Shown piece by piece: positions 1-9,518 of a stretch of 64,000 bases of DNA (position 1 is the first letter of the stretch; every line of letters begins with the position of its first letter). The translations under genes and the position numbers were made by a program. This DNA comes from Litoditis marina. Taxonomy: Eukaryota; Nematoda; Chromadorea; Rhabditida; Rhabditidae. The DNA is taken from NCBI GenBank assembly GCA_964036275.1, contig OZ038436.1:19495904-19559903 (forward strand), read 5' to 3'. Below the pieces are notes generated by a model that did no database searches, was not told where the DNA came from, and saw nothing but the letters and a program-made list of their open reading frames with translations.

Positions 1-2
1 GA

Positions 3-566
3 TGGTACAAGTACGACAATGTTAACGTTATGATCCTACACGCTCTAGCGTATCGTGAAGCTGTTCTAGCTACAACCGAGGCCATCCGACAGATTCCTCC
101 AATGAAACTAGAACAATTGGTCTCCACCCACGCCTCGGAAGAACTACACAAAGACGTCGCCGATGCTATTGTCAGAACACCCCAACAACGAAGACAGATA
201 TTTCTCGACGCCGCACTGAAAATATCGCTAGCCAGAAACGGAACAGCGCCTTCGGACGTCATCGACCGCCTGGTATTTGCATAGAATCCTCCTAGCATCC
301 GCAGGTTGGAAAAATCCCGCTACGGACTGCAGGTAGAAGGAGAGCTGTACAAGGCAAAAGCCATCTTTCGCAATCTTACGGCTAGTGCAGAAATCGGTCG
401 ACGCAAATTTGAAGAAAACCCAAAGGAACAACAACGGCTGTTAGTGGAAGAACTAGCGAGACAGCGGACCAAATTCGAGAGGCTTCGATCAAGCAACACT
501 GAGGAATACGAATCCACTAGTACTCCGCGTACAACTACTGTAAAAACAACAACACACAAGATGTGA
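3..566 (+). pseudogene. Retroelement 5' ORF fragment interrupted by a stop
   Basis: One frame is open from the window edge to a TAG at 282-284 and then, without any shift, from 285 to the TGA at 564-566. The product is not recognised. The second half is rich in Lys, Glu, Arg and Leu with a likely coiled coil, followed by a Ser/Thr-rich tail. The 3' end overlaps the frame of the next ORF, which is open from 521, so the two could be linked by a -1 frameshift or by splicing. I saw no canonical slippery heptamer in phase in the overlap. The stop may be a disabling mutation or the true end of a first ORF. It could be the N-terminal part of the envelope-like protein or a displaced Gag segment. Confidence 0.5.
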
Positions 567-3500
567 CCACAACCACCGCAGTCTCAAGAATGCAATCGTT
601 CACGGTGGCAGTCAGAAGAACAACGATGTCAGATCATGCCGCGAGAGCTGCTCGCTCTTCGGCCCCACCAGTACCAGATTCCCCTGCAAAAGAACTGACT
701 GGTGTAGTAGGTTCATCGGCCCATATCTCATACATGAAGTCGACCTACGATCATTTGGAAAATCAGCGTAGAAACTACACGCAGACAAACATGAATCACA
801 AGCTACAGTACGCAAGCGAGAAACTACAGCAAGATATGAGGAGGAACTTCGAACGCATTTACGACCAGATCTGTCAAATTCAGAATCGTCAGTTGCAGAC
901 GTGGTGGGCTATCCTACAAATCAACCCCACGATCGGAATGCGCACAATACTCCGACGCCCGGACATTGTCGCTAGATTTGTCGGTAGAGATGTGCTGAAC
1001 ATCAATCAATGTCACGTCATCGAAGCAAGGAACATCATATACGATCACAAAATCAACGAATCCTGTTACCAGCACACACCAATCATCTCGACAGATATTA
1101 ACACATGGTTCGTGATTCCGGGAACGCTTGACGTGACCAGAGAAACTCCGATAGTCGACTGCGCACACGTAATACCAACAGTTTGGCGAGAAGAACGAGA
1201 GAACTTCCAGTCGATGTACGGCAAAGCCAACGTTACTTCCTTGCCAGGACTAGGACAACAAGCACCCCTGGCATTTCAGAAATTGAGCTTCACATCCGGA
1301 GATTTATATCAACCGGTGAAAGGATCGTCATTCCCATTGATGTTGGCAATATCCTACGGAATCAGCTTGGCGTCACTACAACAAAATCAACAGTCCTTAC
1401 TCCGAGTACTTTCCGGAAAAGGAATTATTGACGGAAGTTTCAAACATTTGGCCGCCGCAAGTGGCTACGCTCTTGATACCGCATCCGACGCATTCGAATC
1501 CACAATGGACAATATCAAGTCGTTTCTCAGATGGAAAATCGTCGGAATATCTATAGCCGCGTTGTTAACCGCCGCTATTATCATCGGGCTAGTCATCTTC
1601 GCAAAGTGCTATCTCGCCAGAAGCGCACTGTCCGCAGTCCTCCCAGCCATCGCGCCAATACATCACGTCAACGCAGACGGAACAGAGCTTGAAGAAATCG
1701 AAGAGAGGGCACGTTTGTATCCATCGGCCCCGGAAGACGATGACGTCTACAGGATCAACGCAACCATCGATCATCAACCGAAAGGACGCTCCCCACCATT
1801 TTTCACATACATTCCAATCATCATCCCGCTCATATGCGCAACATCAACCGACGCGGTAAGACTTCCATTCGTACAAATAACGATTGGAGATAGAGGATTG
1901 AACGCTTTGTGGGACTCCGGAGCGTCAGTATCCTACATGCAGAAATCGGCTGCTGATCACATCGGTACTCTCAAAATAAAACGAACATCAGTCAAAAACG
2001 CCACGACCGCCAATGGCTCAAGTTTTGCTTTCATAGGAAGAGCAGAGGCTGGCGTACACATAGCAGGTTACTACGTTCGTCACACATTTCTAATATCGGA
2101 AGATGATCACTGCCCAGCCCACGTTCTCCTGGGTATGGACTTCATGAGAAAACTTGACGAATGTGGTTTAACAGCTACACTGAGACCGTCAGAAGGACTA
2201 CTAACCGTCGGCAATGAGCACATTCGACTTCTGCAACCTGGAGAAAATGCCTACATAACAGACAACAAGACTACGGAAGTCATCGCCATAGACAACGTTT
2301 GGATCAGACCTAACCAAACGCGTCGCGTCGTTGTCAAATTCAATCAAGACCTCGACGAGAACGAAATGGTACTGCTCAAGTGCGACAAAAACAACGCAGT
2401 CCGCATCAATACGACGGTAGTACATCCCCTGTCAGAAGAAATACAGCTGGAGGTGACCAACACTACGGATTCATTCATGAACATCGAGAAAGGATCTTCC
2501 CTAGGAATCGCAAGTGTAATCATCCCAAAGGATCACTCAGTCAATGAGAAAGGAAGAACGGACGATCATCTCTACGTACCCCCCGAAGCTGACTGGGAAG
2601 AAAATTTGCCTGACTTTCCAGGTTCTGCTCAGGATTTTCTGGAAGACCTGAATCTAGACGAGACTGCCCTGAACATGACACGGAAGGAGAAACTGAAAGA
2701 GATCATTATACGGAACAAGGAAGCCTTCTTCAACGAAGACGGGAATATCGGATGCTTCAAAGGACCATTACAACATACCATCCCAATTCGCACCGACCTT
2801 CCCTTTCCAAAACCTCGCACCTACCGCATACCGCTAGGTAAGCAGGAGGAGGTCGAAAGGCAAGTACAAGATTTGCTACGACAAGGAGTCATCGAACCGT
2901 CGGTTTCGCTGTTCACAAGCCCAGTCGTACTGGTGAAGAAGAAAGACAAATCATTCAGATTCACTACGGATTTCCGGGCGTTGAACAGCGTGACACAGAA
3001 ACAAACCTACATCATCCCCCACATTTCTGATATTGTGGATCTAGCGGCCGGTGCGCAATTTTTCTCGAGCTTCGATCTGATCTCAGGATTTTTTCAAATT
3101 CCGCTGAAGTACGAAGATCGCCCGCTCACTGCTTTCTCCACCACCAGTGGCACATATCAGTACGTCAGAATGCCGATGGGATTGTGCGGAAGACCCCATA
3201 CTTTCCAAACTGCCGTTCGGGTTCTACAAAGGATGGTGAAGAGTCGTCTATTCGTTTACCTGGACGATCTGCTGGTCATCTCCGATACCGCAGACCAACA
3301 TCTGATCGACATTGAAGAAGTTCTGCAAAAAGTGACTGAGTTGGGTTTCAAGATCAAACTCAAAAAGAGTCGGTTCGCGCACAAAGAAGTGAAGTTCTTA
3401 GGACTCGTAGTGGGCAGAGAAGGAGTCAAACCGGATCCACAGAAAGTCAATGCAATCAAGGAATTCCCACCACCGAAGACACCAACAGCAGTCAGAGGAT

Positions 3501-3772
3501 TCCTTGGCATGACAAACTATTTTAGGAGATTCATAAAGGATTACGCAAAGATCGCCCTGCCACTCTACGAACTAACACACAAGGATGTAACCTTCAATTG
3601 GGACGCTCGCCAGAAGGACGCTTTTGACAAGCTCAAAGACGCTCTCTGCAAAGCACCAGTTTTGAAACCGCCGCAACCCAACCGACCCTTCGTGATGGAA
3701 AGCGACGCCAGCATGATTGCAGTAGGAGCTGTACTCCTGCAAGCCTCTACACCCCATCGCTTTTGCGAGTAG
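563..3772 (+). CDS. Envelope-like domain fused to protease and reverse transcriptase
   Basis: This frame runs 1069 codons, with the first ATG at 590. Residues about 1-320 look like a viral-type glycoprotein ectodomain, with scattered cysteines (104, 150, 168, 200) and N-glycosylation sequons. A hydrophobic membrane segment follows at about 325-347. The tail after it is acidic and carries PSAP at 387-390, the form of a retroviral late-budding motif. The aspartic protease motif DSGA is at 451-454. The RT palm follows from about 740, with a FDL motif near 837 and YLDD at 899-902. The frame ends inside RNase H just after the first catalytic Asp (ESDAS), because of a frame break near 3753. The protease and RT are certain; calling the N-terminal part an envelope is inference from its architecture. 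Confidence 0.8.
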   Translation: MTTTTAVSRMQSFTVAVRRTTMSDHAARAARSSAPPVPDSPAKELTGVVGSSAHISYMKSTYDHLENQRRNYTQTNMNHKLQYASEKLQQDMRRNFERIYDQICQIQNRQLQTWWAILQINPTIGMRTILRRPDIVARFVGRDVLNINQCHVIEARNIIYDHKINESCYQHTPIISTDINTWFVIPGTLDVTRETPIVDCAHVIPTVWREERENFQSMYGKANVTSLPGLGQQAPLAFQKLSFTSGDLYQPVKGSSFPLMLAISYGISLASLQQNQQSLLRVLSGKGIIDGSFKHLAAASGYALDTASDAFESTMDNIKSFLRWKIVGISIAALLTAAIIIGLVIFAKCYLARSALSAVLPAIAPIHHVNADGTELEEIEERARLYPSAPEDDDVYRINATIDHQPKGRSPPFFTYIPIIIPLICATSTDAVRLPFVQITIGDRGLNALWDSGASVSYMQKSAADHIGTLKIKRTSVKNATTANGSSFAFIGRAEAGVHIAGYYVRHTFLISEDDHCPAHVLLGMDFMRKLDECGLTATLRPSEGLLTVGNEHIRLLQPGENAYITDNKTTEVIAIDNVWIRPNQTRRVVVKFNQDLDENEMVLLKCDKNNAVRINTTVVHPLSEEIQLEVTNTTDSFMNIEKGSSLGIASVIIPKDHSVNEKGRTDDHLYVPPEADWEENLPDFPGSAQDFLEDLNLDETALNMTRKEKLKEIIIRNKEAFFNEDGNIGCFKGPLQHTIPIRTDLPFPKPRTYRIPLGKQEEVERQVQDLLRQGVIEPSVSLFTSPVVLVKKKDKSFRFTTDFRALNSVTQKQTYIIPHISDIVDLAAGAQFFSSFDLISGFFQIPLKYEDRPLTAFSTTSGTYQYVRMPMGLCGRPHTFQTAVRVLQRMVKSRLFVYLDDLLVISDTADQHLIDIEEVLQKVTELGFKIKLKKSRFAHKEVKFLGLVVGREGVKPDPQKVNAIKEFPPPKTPTAVRGFLGMTNYFRRFIKDYAKIALPLYELTHKDVTFNWDARQKDAFDKLKDALCKAPVLKPPQPNRPFVMESDASMIAVGAVLLQASTPHRFCE

Positions 3773-5549
3773 GAAACTGAACAACGCTGAAAGAAGATAC
3801 TCCCCAATTGAAATCGAGGCATTGGCTTTAACCTACGCGGTAGCCCAATTCCGTACCTATATTTTGGGTACAAAGACTACCGCAGTCGTCGATCATCGTC
3901 CGCTAACCAGTCTCCTCCGACGACGAGATCTCGTCGGAAGGCTGGCGAAGTTTCAACTGATCCTACAGGAATACGATATCGAGATCACCTATCGTTCCGG
4001 ACGACAAAACAGTGTTTGCGACGCCTTGTCACGATACATAGAAGGAGAGTCCAACGAAGCCAAAAGTGAAAACAAATCGAGACCGTACGTCGACAACACT
4101 GAAGTTCTGGCTGTATCAACGCCCCCAGATATACACAATGAAGCTGGAATCCGCGAAATTCAGTCGTCAAGCAGATGGATCAGAACTGCAATCCAAGACC
4201 TACAAAACGAAGGAACATCGGAAGAGGAGCAACATAAAAAGCTCGCCGACCGCTTCATCGTCGAAAACGGTATGCTATACGCAAAACCAAGAGGACTCCA
4301 TCTACCACCTACCATAGTGCTACCGAAAGACGACAAGATCACAGAACAGGTCATTCGATTGTTCCACGAGGAGAAACATCTGGGAGCGCACTTGGGAGTG
4401 AACAAAACCACCGACGCTATCAAAAGACGTTTCTCATGGACAAGTATGGACAAGGACGTGCAAAACTTCGTGAAGCAATGCGTCAAGTGCCAATCCAGAA
4501 AGCCAGATCCACATCAAACAACGAAAGAACCACTCGGAAGGATGGAACAAGCCTCATTCCCGTTCGAAACTTGGCACATCGACATTGTTGGACCACTGCC
4601 AATCACGAGCGAAGGCAATCGATACATGTTAAGCATGAAAGACTCGTTCAGTAAGTGGATCGTCGTCGCCGCTCTTCCTGACCAAGAAGCAAGGACAGTA
4701 GCTCAAAAGTTTCTACAAGAAGTCTACCTCAAGTTCGGTACACCCAAGAAAATCGTCTGTGATAATGGATCGAACTTTCGCTCACAAGTGTTCACGGAAA
4801 TGGTCAAAACGATCGGTGCAACACAACACTTCTGTGCCCCGTATCACAAGAACACTAATGGCCAGGTTGAGCGCCTTCACCGCACGCTTGAAGAATGTCT
4901 TTCGGCATACGTGGATGACACCCAAGCCGATTGGGACAAGTATCTCTACTTCATCACATTCGCATTGAACTCGCTCAAGAACGATACTACTGGACTCAGT
5001 CCGTACTTCACTGTCTTTGGCCGCGAGCCAAGACTTCCCGAAGACGCACAATGGAAAACGCCCCTCCCAACATTTGCCAATATCGACGACTACACGACAT
5101 TACTCAAAATCCAACTACAAGAAGCATGGAAGTACGTGGAAGATCGAATGTCGGACAACGCGAAGCGACAAGAGAAAAAGTACAACTCGGCAAACCGCAC
5201 AAAGGCAAGAGAAATTAAAGAAGAGGACGAGGTTTTCGTGCGCAGACAAGCGCCGCGAAACAAATTGTGCCCGTTCTTACACGGGCCATTTCGAGTCACC
5301 AAAGTCGACGGAAGGAACATCGAATACAGAGACAGAAAAGGGAAAACCTGGACTGCCCACAAGGATAATGTTCGGTTTTTTCGTGGAGCACAACAAGCAA
5401 GCGAGACAACAAACGAACAACAAGAAAGGGATCGAGAAATCGTCGGAGAATCCATTCAGGAGACCATCCAGATTCCTATTGAAATTCCCGAAAATCGCTC
5501 GATTCGCCCACAACGTAAAAGGAATCTTCCAATACGTTACCAATTCTGA
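3753..5549 (+). CDS. RNase H C-terminal part and integrase of the retroelement
   Basis: This frame continues RNase H directly from the break in the preceding ORF: conserved Gypsy RNase H blocks resume in the +1 frame at about 3753. The first ATG is only at 3822, inside the domain, so translation must depend on the upstream frame. Counting from that ATG, the zinc-binding HHCC module of integrase has H186, H190, C220 and C223. The catalytic core has D254, D314 and E350, spaced DD35E. A GPF-type C-terminal module lies near residue 490, and no chromodomain is seen. Without the frame break this would be one pol with the RT. The integrase looks intact in motif terms. Confidence 0.9.
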   Translation, partial: PIAFASRKLNNAERRYSPIEIEALALTYAVAQFRTYILGTKTTAVVDHRPLTSLLRRRDLVGRLAKFQLILQEYDIEITYRSGRQNSVCDALSRYIEGESNEAKSENKSRPYVDNTEVLAVSTPPDIHNEAGIREIQSSSRWIRTAIQDLQNEGTSEEEQHKKLADRFIVENGMLYAKPRGLHLPPTIVLPKDDKITEQVIRLFHEEKHLGAHLGVNKTTDAIKRRFSWTSMDKDVQNFVKQCVKCQSRKPDPHQTTKEPLGRMEQASFPFETWHIDIVGPLPITSEGNRYMLSMKDSFSKWIVVAALPDQEARTVAQKFLQEVYLKFGTPKKIVCDNGSNFRSQVFTEMVKTIGATQHFCAPYHKNTNGQVERLHRTLEECLSAYVDDTQADWDKYLYFITFALNSLKNDTTGLSPYFTVFGREPRLPEDAQWKTPLPTFANIDDYTTLLKIQLQEAWKYVEDRMSDNAKRQEKKYNSANRTKAREIKEEDEVFVRRQAPRNKLCPFLHGPFRVTKVDGRNIEYRDRKGKTWTAHKDNVRFFRGAQQASETTNEQQERDREIVGESIQETIQIPIEIPENRSIRPQRKRNLPIRYQF

Positions 5550-5736
5550 GTTTTTCTCCCAACAATCCCCTCTCATCTGTAATTATCTCATGTTTGTATC
5601 GCGCCCTGCAACAGATAATCTAACCTACATATCTATAAACTCATTAATAACCTCTGCGCTCTTGCACCATTATTACATAAGCCCCGCCCTATCTCCCCCG
5701 CAACGCGAACTAAACGCAAGCAAGCCACTGCCGACT

Positions 5737-6675
5737 ATGGACCACGTACAGCGAATTCTCTCCCTCGGAGTTTCCAAGTTGCTTCCCGCGCCCATCGTCG
5801 AAGAATCTCTACGCCGCGTAGAGAAGGAAGTCGACGAGAAGATCGAACAACTCCTCACCGACTGCGAACACGCCTCGCGCTTCATGCACGAAGTGCAGGA
5901 AAACCCGTACTCGTTCCCCGTGTTGCTGAAGGTGACGGACTTCGCCAGAGTTATCGCAACTCAAGAGCCCGAAATGCAACGTCTCATCCACAGCTTGAAA
6001 TACTACCTACTAATGGCTGAACTTCTACTCCAACAAGACGGACAAGCCGAGATCCTCAAGCTTGATGAGGACATCACGATCGACATCGAGAGCTTTGAAA
6101 CTCGGGCTGACAACGCGTCAACTCGAGCCAAAGGACTTATCACTCAATTGGACCAGCTAACTGCACTTATCGGAAGAACACTTCTCACCGGCCCGAGTAT
6201 GGAACGAGCCCAACCTACTCACGCTGTCCACTCACGGTCGCCTCCCCGAGCCCGACGCCGCGTCGAAACTACGGAGGATCTTCAGAGAAGAAGGCTGGAC
6301 AGAAGGATACACGACTTGACACAACAACTGGAACACGTGGACCAAAAGAAGAAACGAACATTCGGGCCATCCGAACAGCTACCGAAGGACCCTTGTGCCT
6401 TCTGTGGAAGTCGGGAACATTTTTCCGACGCATGCGGCGAATTCTCCAGCGCGGAGGTTCGCGCGCGACAGCTATCGTGGAGTTCTTGTATGAAGTGCCT
6501 CTACGCGCACCGGGACGAGGATTGCGATAAGCACCGTATCTGCCGGTATTGTAGTTCCAATCAACATCACTCGGCTCTATGCGACATGCCAGAAAAAGAC
6601 GCGGTAAAGAAGAGAGAAATGGAGCAGGAGCTATCGCATTTGAGGAACCTCCGGGCAGCGGGACACCGGTATTGA
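5737..6675 (+). CDS. Gag-like protein with three zinc knuckles, downstream of integrase
   Basis: The product has 312 residues and starts at ATG 5737, 187 bases after the integrase stop. The same frame is open further upstream, but that part overlaps pol out of frame and looks non-coding. The N-terminal 200 residues are helical and charged; an Arg-rich stretch follows at about 165-190. Three zinc knuckles end the protein: C220-x2-C223-x4-H228-x4-C233, C251-x2-C254-x3-H258-x4-C263 and C269-x2-C272-x4-H277-x4-C282. A row of such knuckles is known from nucleocapsid regions of BEL/Pao-type Gag proteins, so a Gag role is likely. A location 3' of a Gypsy-type pol is atypical and could reflect recombination between elements or a true reordered genome. 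Confidence 0.75.
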   Translation: MDHVQRILSLGVSKLLPAPIVEESLRRVEKEVDEKIEQLLTDCEHASRFMHEVQENPYSFPVLLKVTDFARVIATQEPEMQRLIHSLKYYLLMAELLLQQDGQAEILKLDEDITIDIESFETRADNASTRAKGLITQLDQLTALIGRTLLTGPSMERAQPTHAVHSRSPPRARRRVETTEDLQRRRLDRRIHDLTQQLEHVDQKKKRTFGPSEQLPKDPCAFCGSREHFSDACGEFSSAEVRARQLSWSSCMKCLYAHRDEDCDKHRICRYCSSNQHHSALCDMPEKDAVKKREMEQELSHLRNLRAAGHRY

Positions 6676-6686
6676 GAGAGAGAAAG
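6674..6686 (+). other. Polypurine tract candidate
   Basis: A run of 13 purines (GA repeats then AAAG) overlaps the end of the Gag-like stop codon and is followed at once by CTGCC. This is the expected position for the plus-strand primer next to a 3' LTR starting TG at 6688. Confidence 0.5.
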
Positions 6687-6687
6687 C

Positions 6688-7073
6688 TGCCATTAACTAA
6701 TTTTATTTAAAACATAATAACTATTCTTTTACTATAACTATAACATAACAATTCTTTCGTTTCTTTTCTTTTCTAAATTCAAACCATAACAAACAGGCCA
6801 TCATCTAATATCTTTCCTTATCTAATAGCCCCATTTCGCTAATCACTCTGACTGAGCAGGGGCGCTCAGTCGGGGAACGGTGGCGTGTGCCATCGGGAAC
6901 CTAGCCGGTTCTTGATGGCACCGCCCCGCCCGCTTTATATATATAAGCGCACACTAGCTAGGTCTTCGCTCTTCTCTTGACTCTCTCTCGGTAGCCTTTA
7001 CTCTCTCTCTATCTTGGCATCGCGCCATACCGGTGCCCACCGCGGGCGAACTCTATTCTATCGGACTGTTACA
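6688..7073 (+). repeat. Putative 3' LTR
   Basis: The block begins TG after the purine tract, contains a strong TATA element at about 6934-6947 and can be read to end in CA at 7073. The boundaries are uncertain because the 5' LTR is not present for comparison. Just after the end, at 7077, a consensus-like splice donor (GGTGAGTAAA) appears. Confidence 0.4.
6934..6947 (+). promoter_or_regulatory. TATA-box-like element in the LTR
   Basis: An alternating TTTATATATATAAG stretch lies in otherwise GC-rich sequence, as expected for the U3 promoter of an LTR. Transcription starting about 30 bases downstream would run toward 7141. Confidence 0.45.
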
Positions 7074-7140
7074 AACGGTGAGTAAACTAACTATTCTATC
7101 GAACCTAAGTCCATCAGTACACGCTTCCTATGATGGAACG

Positions 7141-7464
7141 ACATAGAGCGCGACAGTACTCTTCAACATAGAGCGCGACAGATCTCCCTGACATAGAGCG
7201 CGACAGATCTCCCTGACATAGAGCGTGACAGATCTCCCTGACATAGAGCGCGACAGTACTCTTCAACATAGAGTGCGACAGTACTCTTCAACATAGAGCG
7301 CGACAGATCTCCCTGACATAGAGCGCGACAGATCTCCCTGACATAGAGCGCGACAGTACTCTTCAACATAGAGTGCGACAGATCTCCTTGACATAGAGTG
7401 CGACAGATCTCCTTGACAGAGTGCGACAGATCTCCTTGACATAGAGCGCAACAGTGCTTCCTCA
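7141..7464 (+). repeat. 25-bp minisatellite, about 13 units of two types
   Basis: Units of 25 bases start at 7141 and every 25 bases after, ending with one 23-base and one 26-base unit. All share ACATAGAGCGCGACAG. Two alternative ends occur: ATCTCCCTG (or CCTTG) and TACTCTTCA. The two types are interspersed rather than blocked. Long ORFs on both strands here are products of the repeat, not genes. Confidence 0.95.
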
Positions 7465-7656
7465 ACATAGAGAGTGTTTAAAGTAGAATAGATTGTCAGT
7501 AATAATGCGACGCAGTAATTATAATATATGCTCATCTTTTAAAATGATGAAAGATCAGCAGATATATGTTGCAGAAACTGCAGCACTACCGCCACCATTT
7601 CATCATCAATTGAAAATGAAAAGCAAAAAGCACGGATTTCACGCCTTCCCAGTTAG

Positions 7657-7752
7657 AAAGTGCAATAGTGAAGGAATTCGTCCGATTTTCCGGCTAAAAG
7701 TGCAATAGTGTGAGAATTCGTCTGATTTTCCGGCTAAAAGTGCAATAGTGAA
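7657..7752 (+). repeat. 40-bp tandem repeat, about 2.4 units
   Basis: Units begin at 7657, 7697 and 7737 with AAAGTGCAATAGTG and contain a shared GATTTTCCGGCTA end. No function is seen. Confidence 0.9.
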
Positions 7753-7874
7753 GGAAATCCGGACAGACCAAGCAAGGGAATTATATATAGAGAAGAAGAA
7801 GATGAGTGAATAGCATGTGCTGATTGCTTTTAACCTTAATTAATGACGATTTAATTGGGCAAAGGTAAAATTTT

Positions 7875-7947
7875 CGACCTCGGCAGGATTCGAACCTGCA
7901 ATCTTCTGCTCCGTAGGCAGACGCGTTATCCATTGCGCCACGAGGCC
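7875..7947 (-). tRNA. tRNA-Arg(ACG) copy 1
   Basis: The 73-base gene folds into a complete cloverleaf. The acceptor stem is GGCCTCG with CGAGGTC, the anticodon loop is CTACGGA (anticodon ACG, Arg), and the T arm is GCAGG-TTCGAAT-CCTGC with discriminator G73. The sequence 3' of the gene has a T4 run suitable as a Pol III terminator. A-box and B-box are intact. There is no intron and CCA is not encoded, as usual for eukaryotes. Confidence 0.97.
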
Positions 7948-8354
7948 ATGTCTTCAGCTCTGTTACAATCGGGGATGAAGACAGCATGCTGTGTTACCGG
8001 GTTCGCTTGAAAGGGGGCACAAGGCTGGCTAATAGAGGTACCCGGGGTACATAAACATAACTTAGCGCGCCCTGCATCACACTACAACATGTGCAATATG
8101 CACTGTACGGTAATTGAAAAAAATGAGGTGCACTTATAAGTTAGTTTTGAGCCACCGTTTGATAATAACTTTCCTTTCTGGCTTGTCTACGTGCTGAACC
8201 GCTGAATAAGATTGAAATTTGTCGGATTTCAACGTGCTGAAACATCTACGATAACATAAATACATGTGTAATAGGTAAATATTGAGTGAATAGCATGTGC
8301 TGATTGCTTTTAACCTTAATTAATGACGATTTAATTGGGCAAAGGTAAAATTTT

Positions 8355-8427
8355 CGACCTCGGCAGGATTCGAACCTGCAATCTTCTGCTCCGTAGGCAG
8401 ACCCGTTATCCATTGCGCCACGAGGCC
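8355..8427 (-). tRNA. tRNA-Arg(ACG) copy 2, C25G variant
   Basis: Identical to copy 1 except C25 to G, which breaks the G10-C25 pair at the base of the D stem. The anticodon and both promoter boxes are otherwise intact, so it may be transcribed but fold less well. Confidence 0.9.
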
Positions 8428-9038
8428 ATGTCTTCAGCTCTGTTACAATCGGGGATGAAGACAGCATGCTGTGTTACCGGGTTCACTTGAAAGGGGGCAG
8501 AAGGCTTGCTAATACAGGTACCCGGGTCACATAAACATAACTTGGCGCGCCCTGCATCACACTAAAACATGTGCAATATGCGCTGTACGGTAATTGAAAA
8601 GAATGAGGTGTACTTATAAGTTAGTTTTGAGCAACCGTTTGATAATATGTTTCCTTTCTGGCTTGTCTACGTGCTGAACCGCTGAATAAGATTAAAATTT
8701 GTCGGATTTCAACGTGCTGAAACATCTACGAAAACATAAATACATGTGTAATAGGTAAAATCACACTGAAACATGTGCAATATGCACTGTACGGTAATTG
8801 AAAAAAATGAAGTGCACTTATAAGTTAGTTTTGAGCCACCGTTTGATAATAACTTTCCTATCTGGCTTGTCTACGTGCTGAACCGCTGAATAAGATTGAA
8901 ATTTGTCGGATTTCAACGTGCTGAAACATGTACGAAAACATAAATACATGTGTAATAGGTAAATATTCAGTGGATAGCATGTGCTGATTGCTTTTAACCT
9001 TAATTAATGACGATTTAATTGGGCAAAAGTAAAAATTT

Positions 9039-9111
9039 CGACCTCGGCAGGATTCGAACCTGCAATCTTCTGCTCCGTAGGCAGACGCGTTATCCATTGC
9101 GCCACGAGGCC
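9039..9111 (-). tRNA. tRNA-Arg(ACG) copy 3
   Basis: Matches copy 1 over all 73 bases. A T5 run follows the 3' end, a better Pol III terminator than the T4 of copy 1. Confidence 0.97.
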
Positions 9112-9518
9112 ATGTCTTCAGCTCTGTTACAATCGGTGATGAAGACAGCATGCTGTGTTACCGGGTTCGCTTGAAAGGGGGCACAAGGCTGGCTAATACA
9201 GGTACCCGGGGTACATAAACATAACTTAGCGCGCCCTGCATCACACTAAAACATGTGTAATATGCACTGTACGGTAATTGAAAAAAATGAGGTGCACTTA
9301 TAAGTTAGTTTTGAGCCACCGTTTGATAATAACTTTCCTTTCTGGCTTGTCTACGTGCTGAACCGCTGAATAAGATTGAAATTTGTCGGATTTCAACGTG
9401 CTGAAACATGTACGAAAACATAAATACATGTGTAATGGGTAAATATTCAGTGGATAGTATGTGTTTATTGCTTTTAACCTTAATTAATGACGATTTAATT
9501 GGGCAAAGGTAAAATTTT

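Larger units (their letters stand above)
1..7073 (+). mobile_element. LTR retroelement, Ty3/Gypsy-type pol, 5' end outside window
   Basis: The pol genes are of the Ty3/Gypsy class, shown by a DSGA protease, a YLDD reverse transcriptase, RNase H and an HHCC plus DD35E integrase. Reading left to right the order is an unknown ORF, an envelope-like ectodomain with one membrane helix, protease, RT, RNase H, integrase, then a separate ORF with three zinc knuckles of Gag type. Gag normally precedes pol, so this order is odd. A purine tract follows the last stop and a TATA-containing LTR-like block follows that. The 5' LTR is not in the window, so the right boundary (near 7073) is only a guess from a TG...CA reading. 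An in-frame stop at 282-284 and a frame break near 3753 suggest a decayed copy. Confidence 0.85.

Noticed and set aside
521..566. Programmed -1 frameshift between the first two retroelement frames
   Set aside because: The overlap has an A5C run but no canonical slippery heptamer in the right phase; it remains possible but unsupported.
5017..5736. N-terminal extension of the Gag-like frame
   Set aside because: It overlaps integrase out of frame and lacks a plausible protein pattern; the ATG at 5737 gives a compact protein.
7163..7535. Two overlapping Cys/Leu/Ser-repeat frames
   Set aside because: They are translations of the 25-bp minisatellite.
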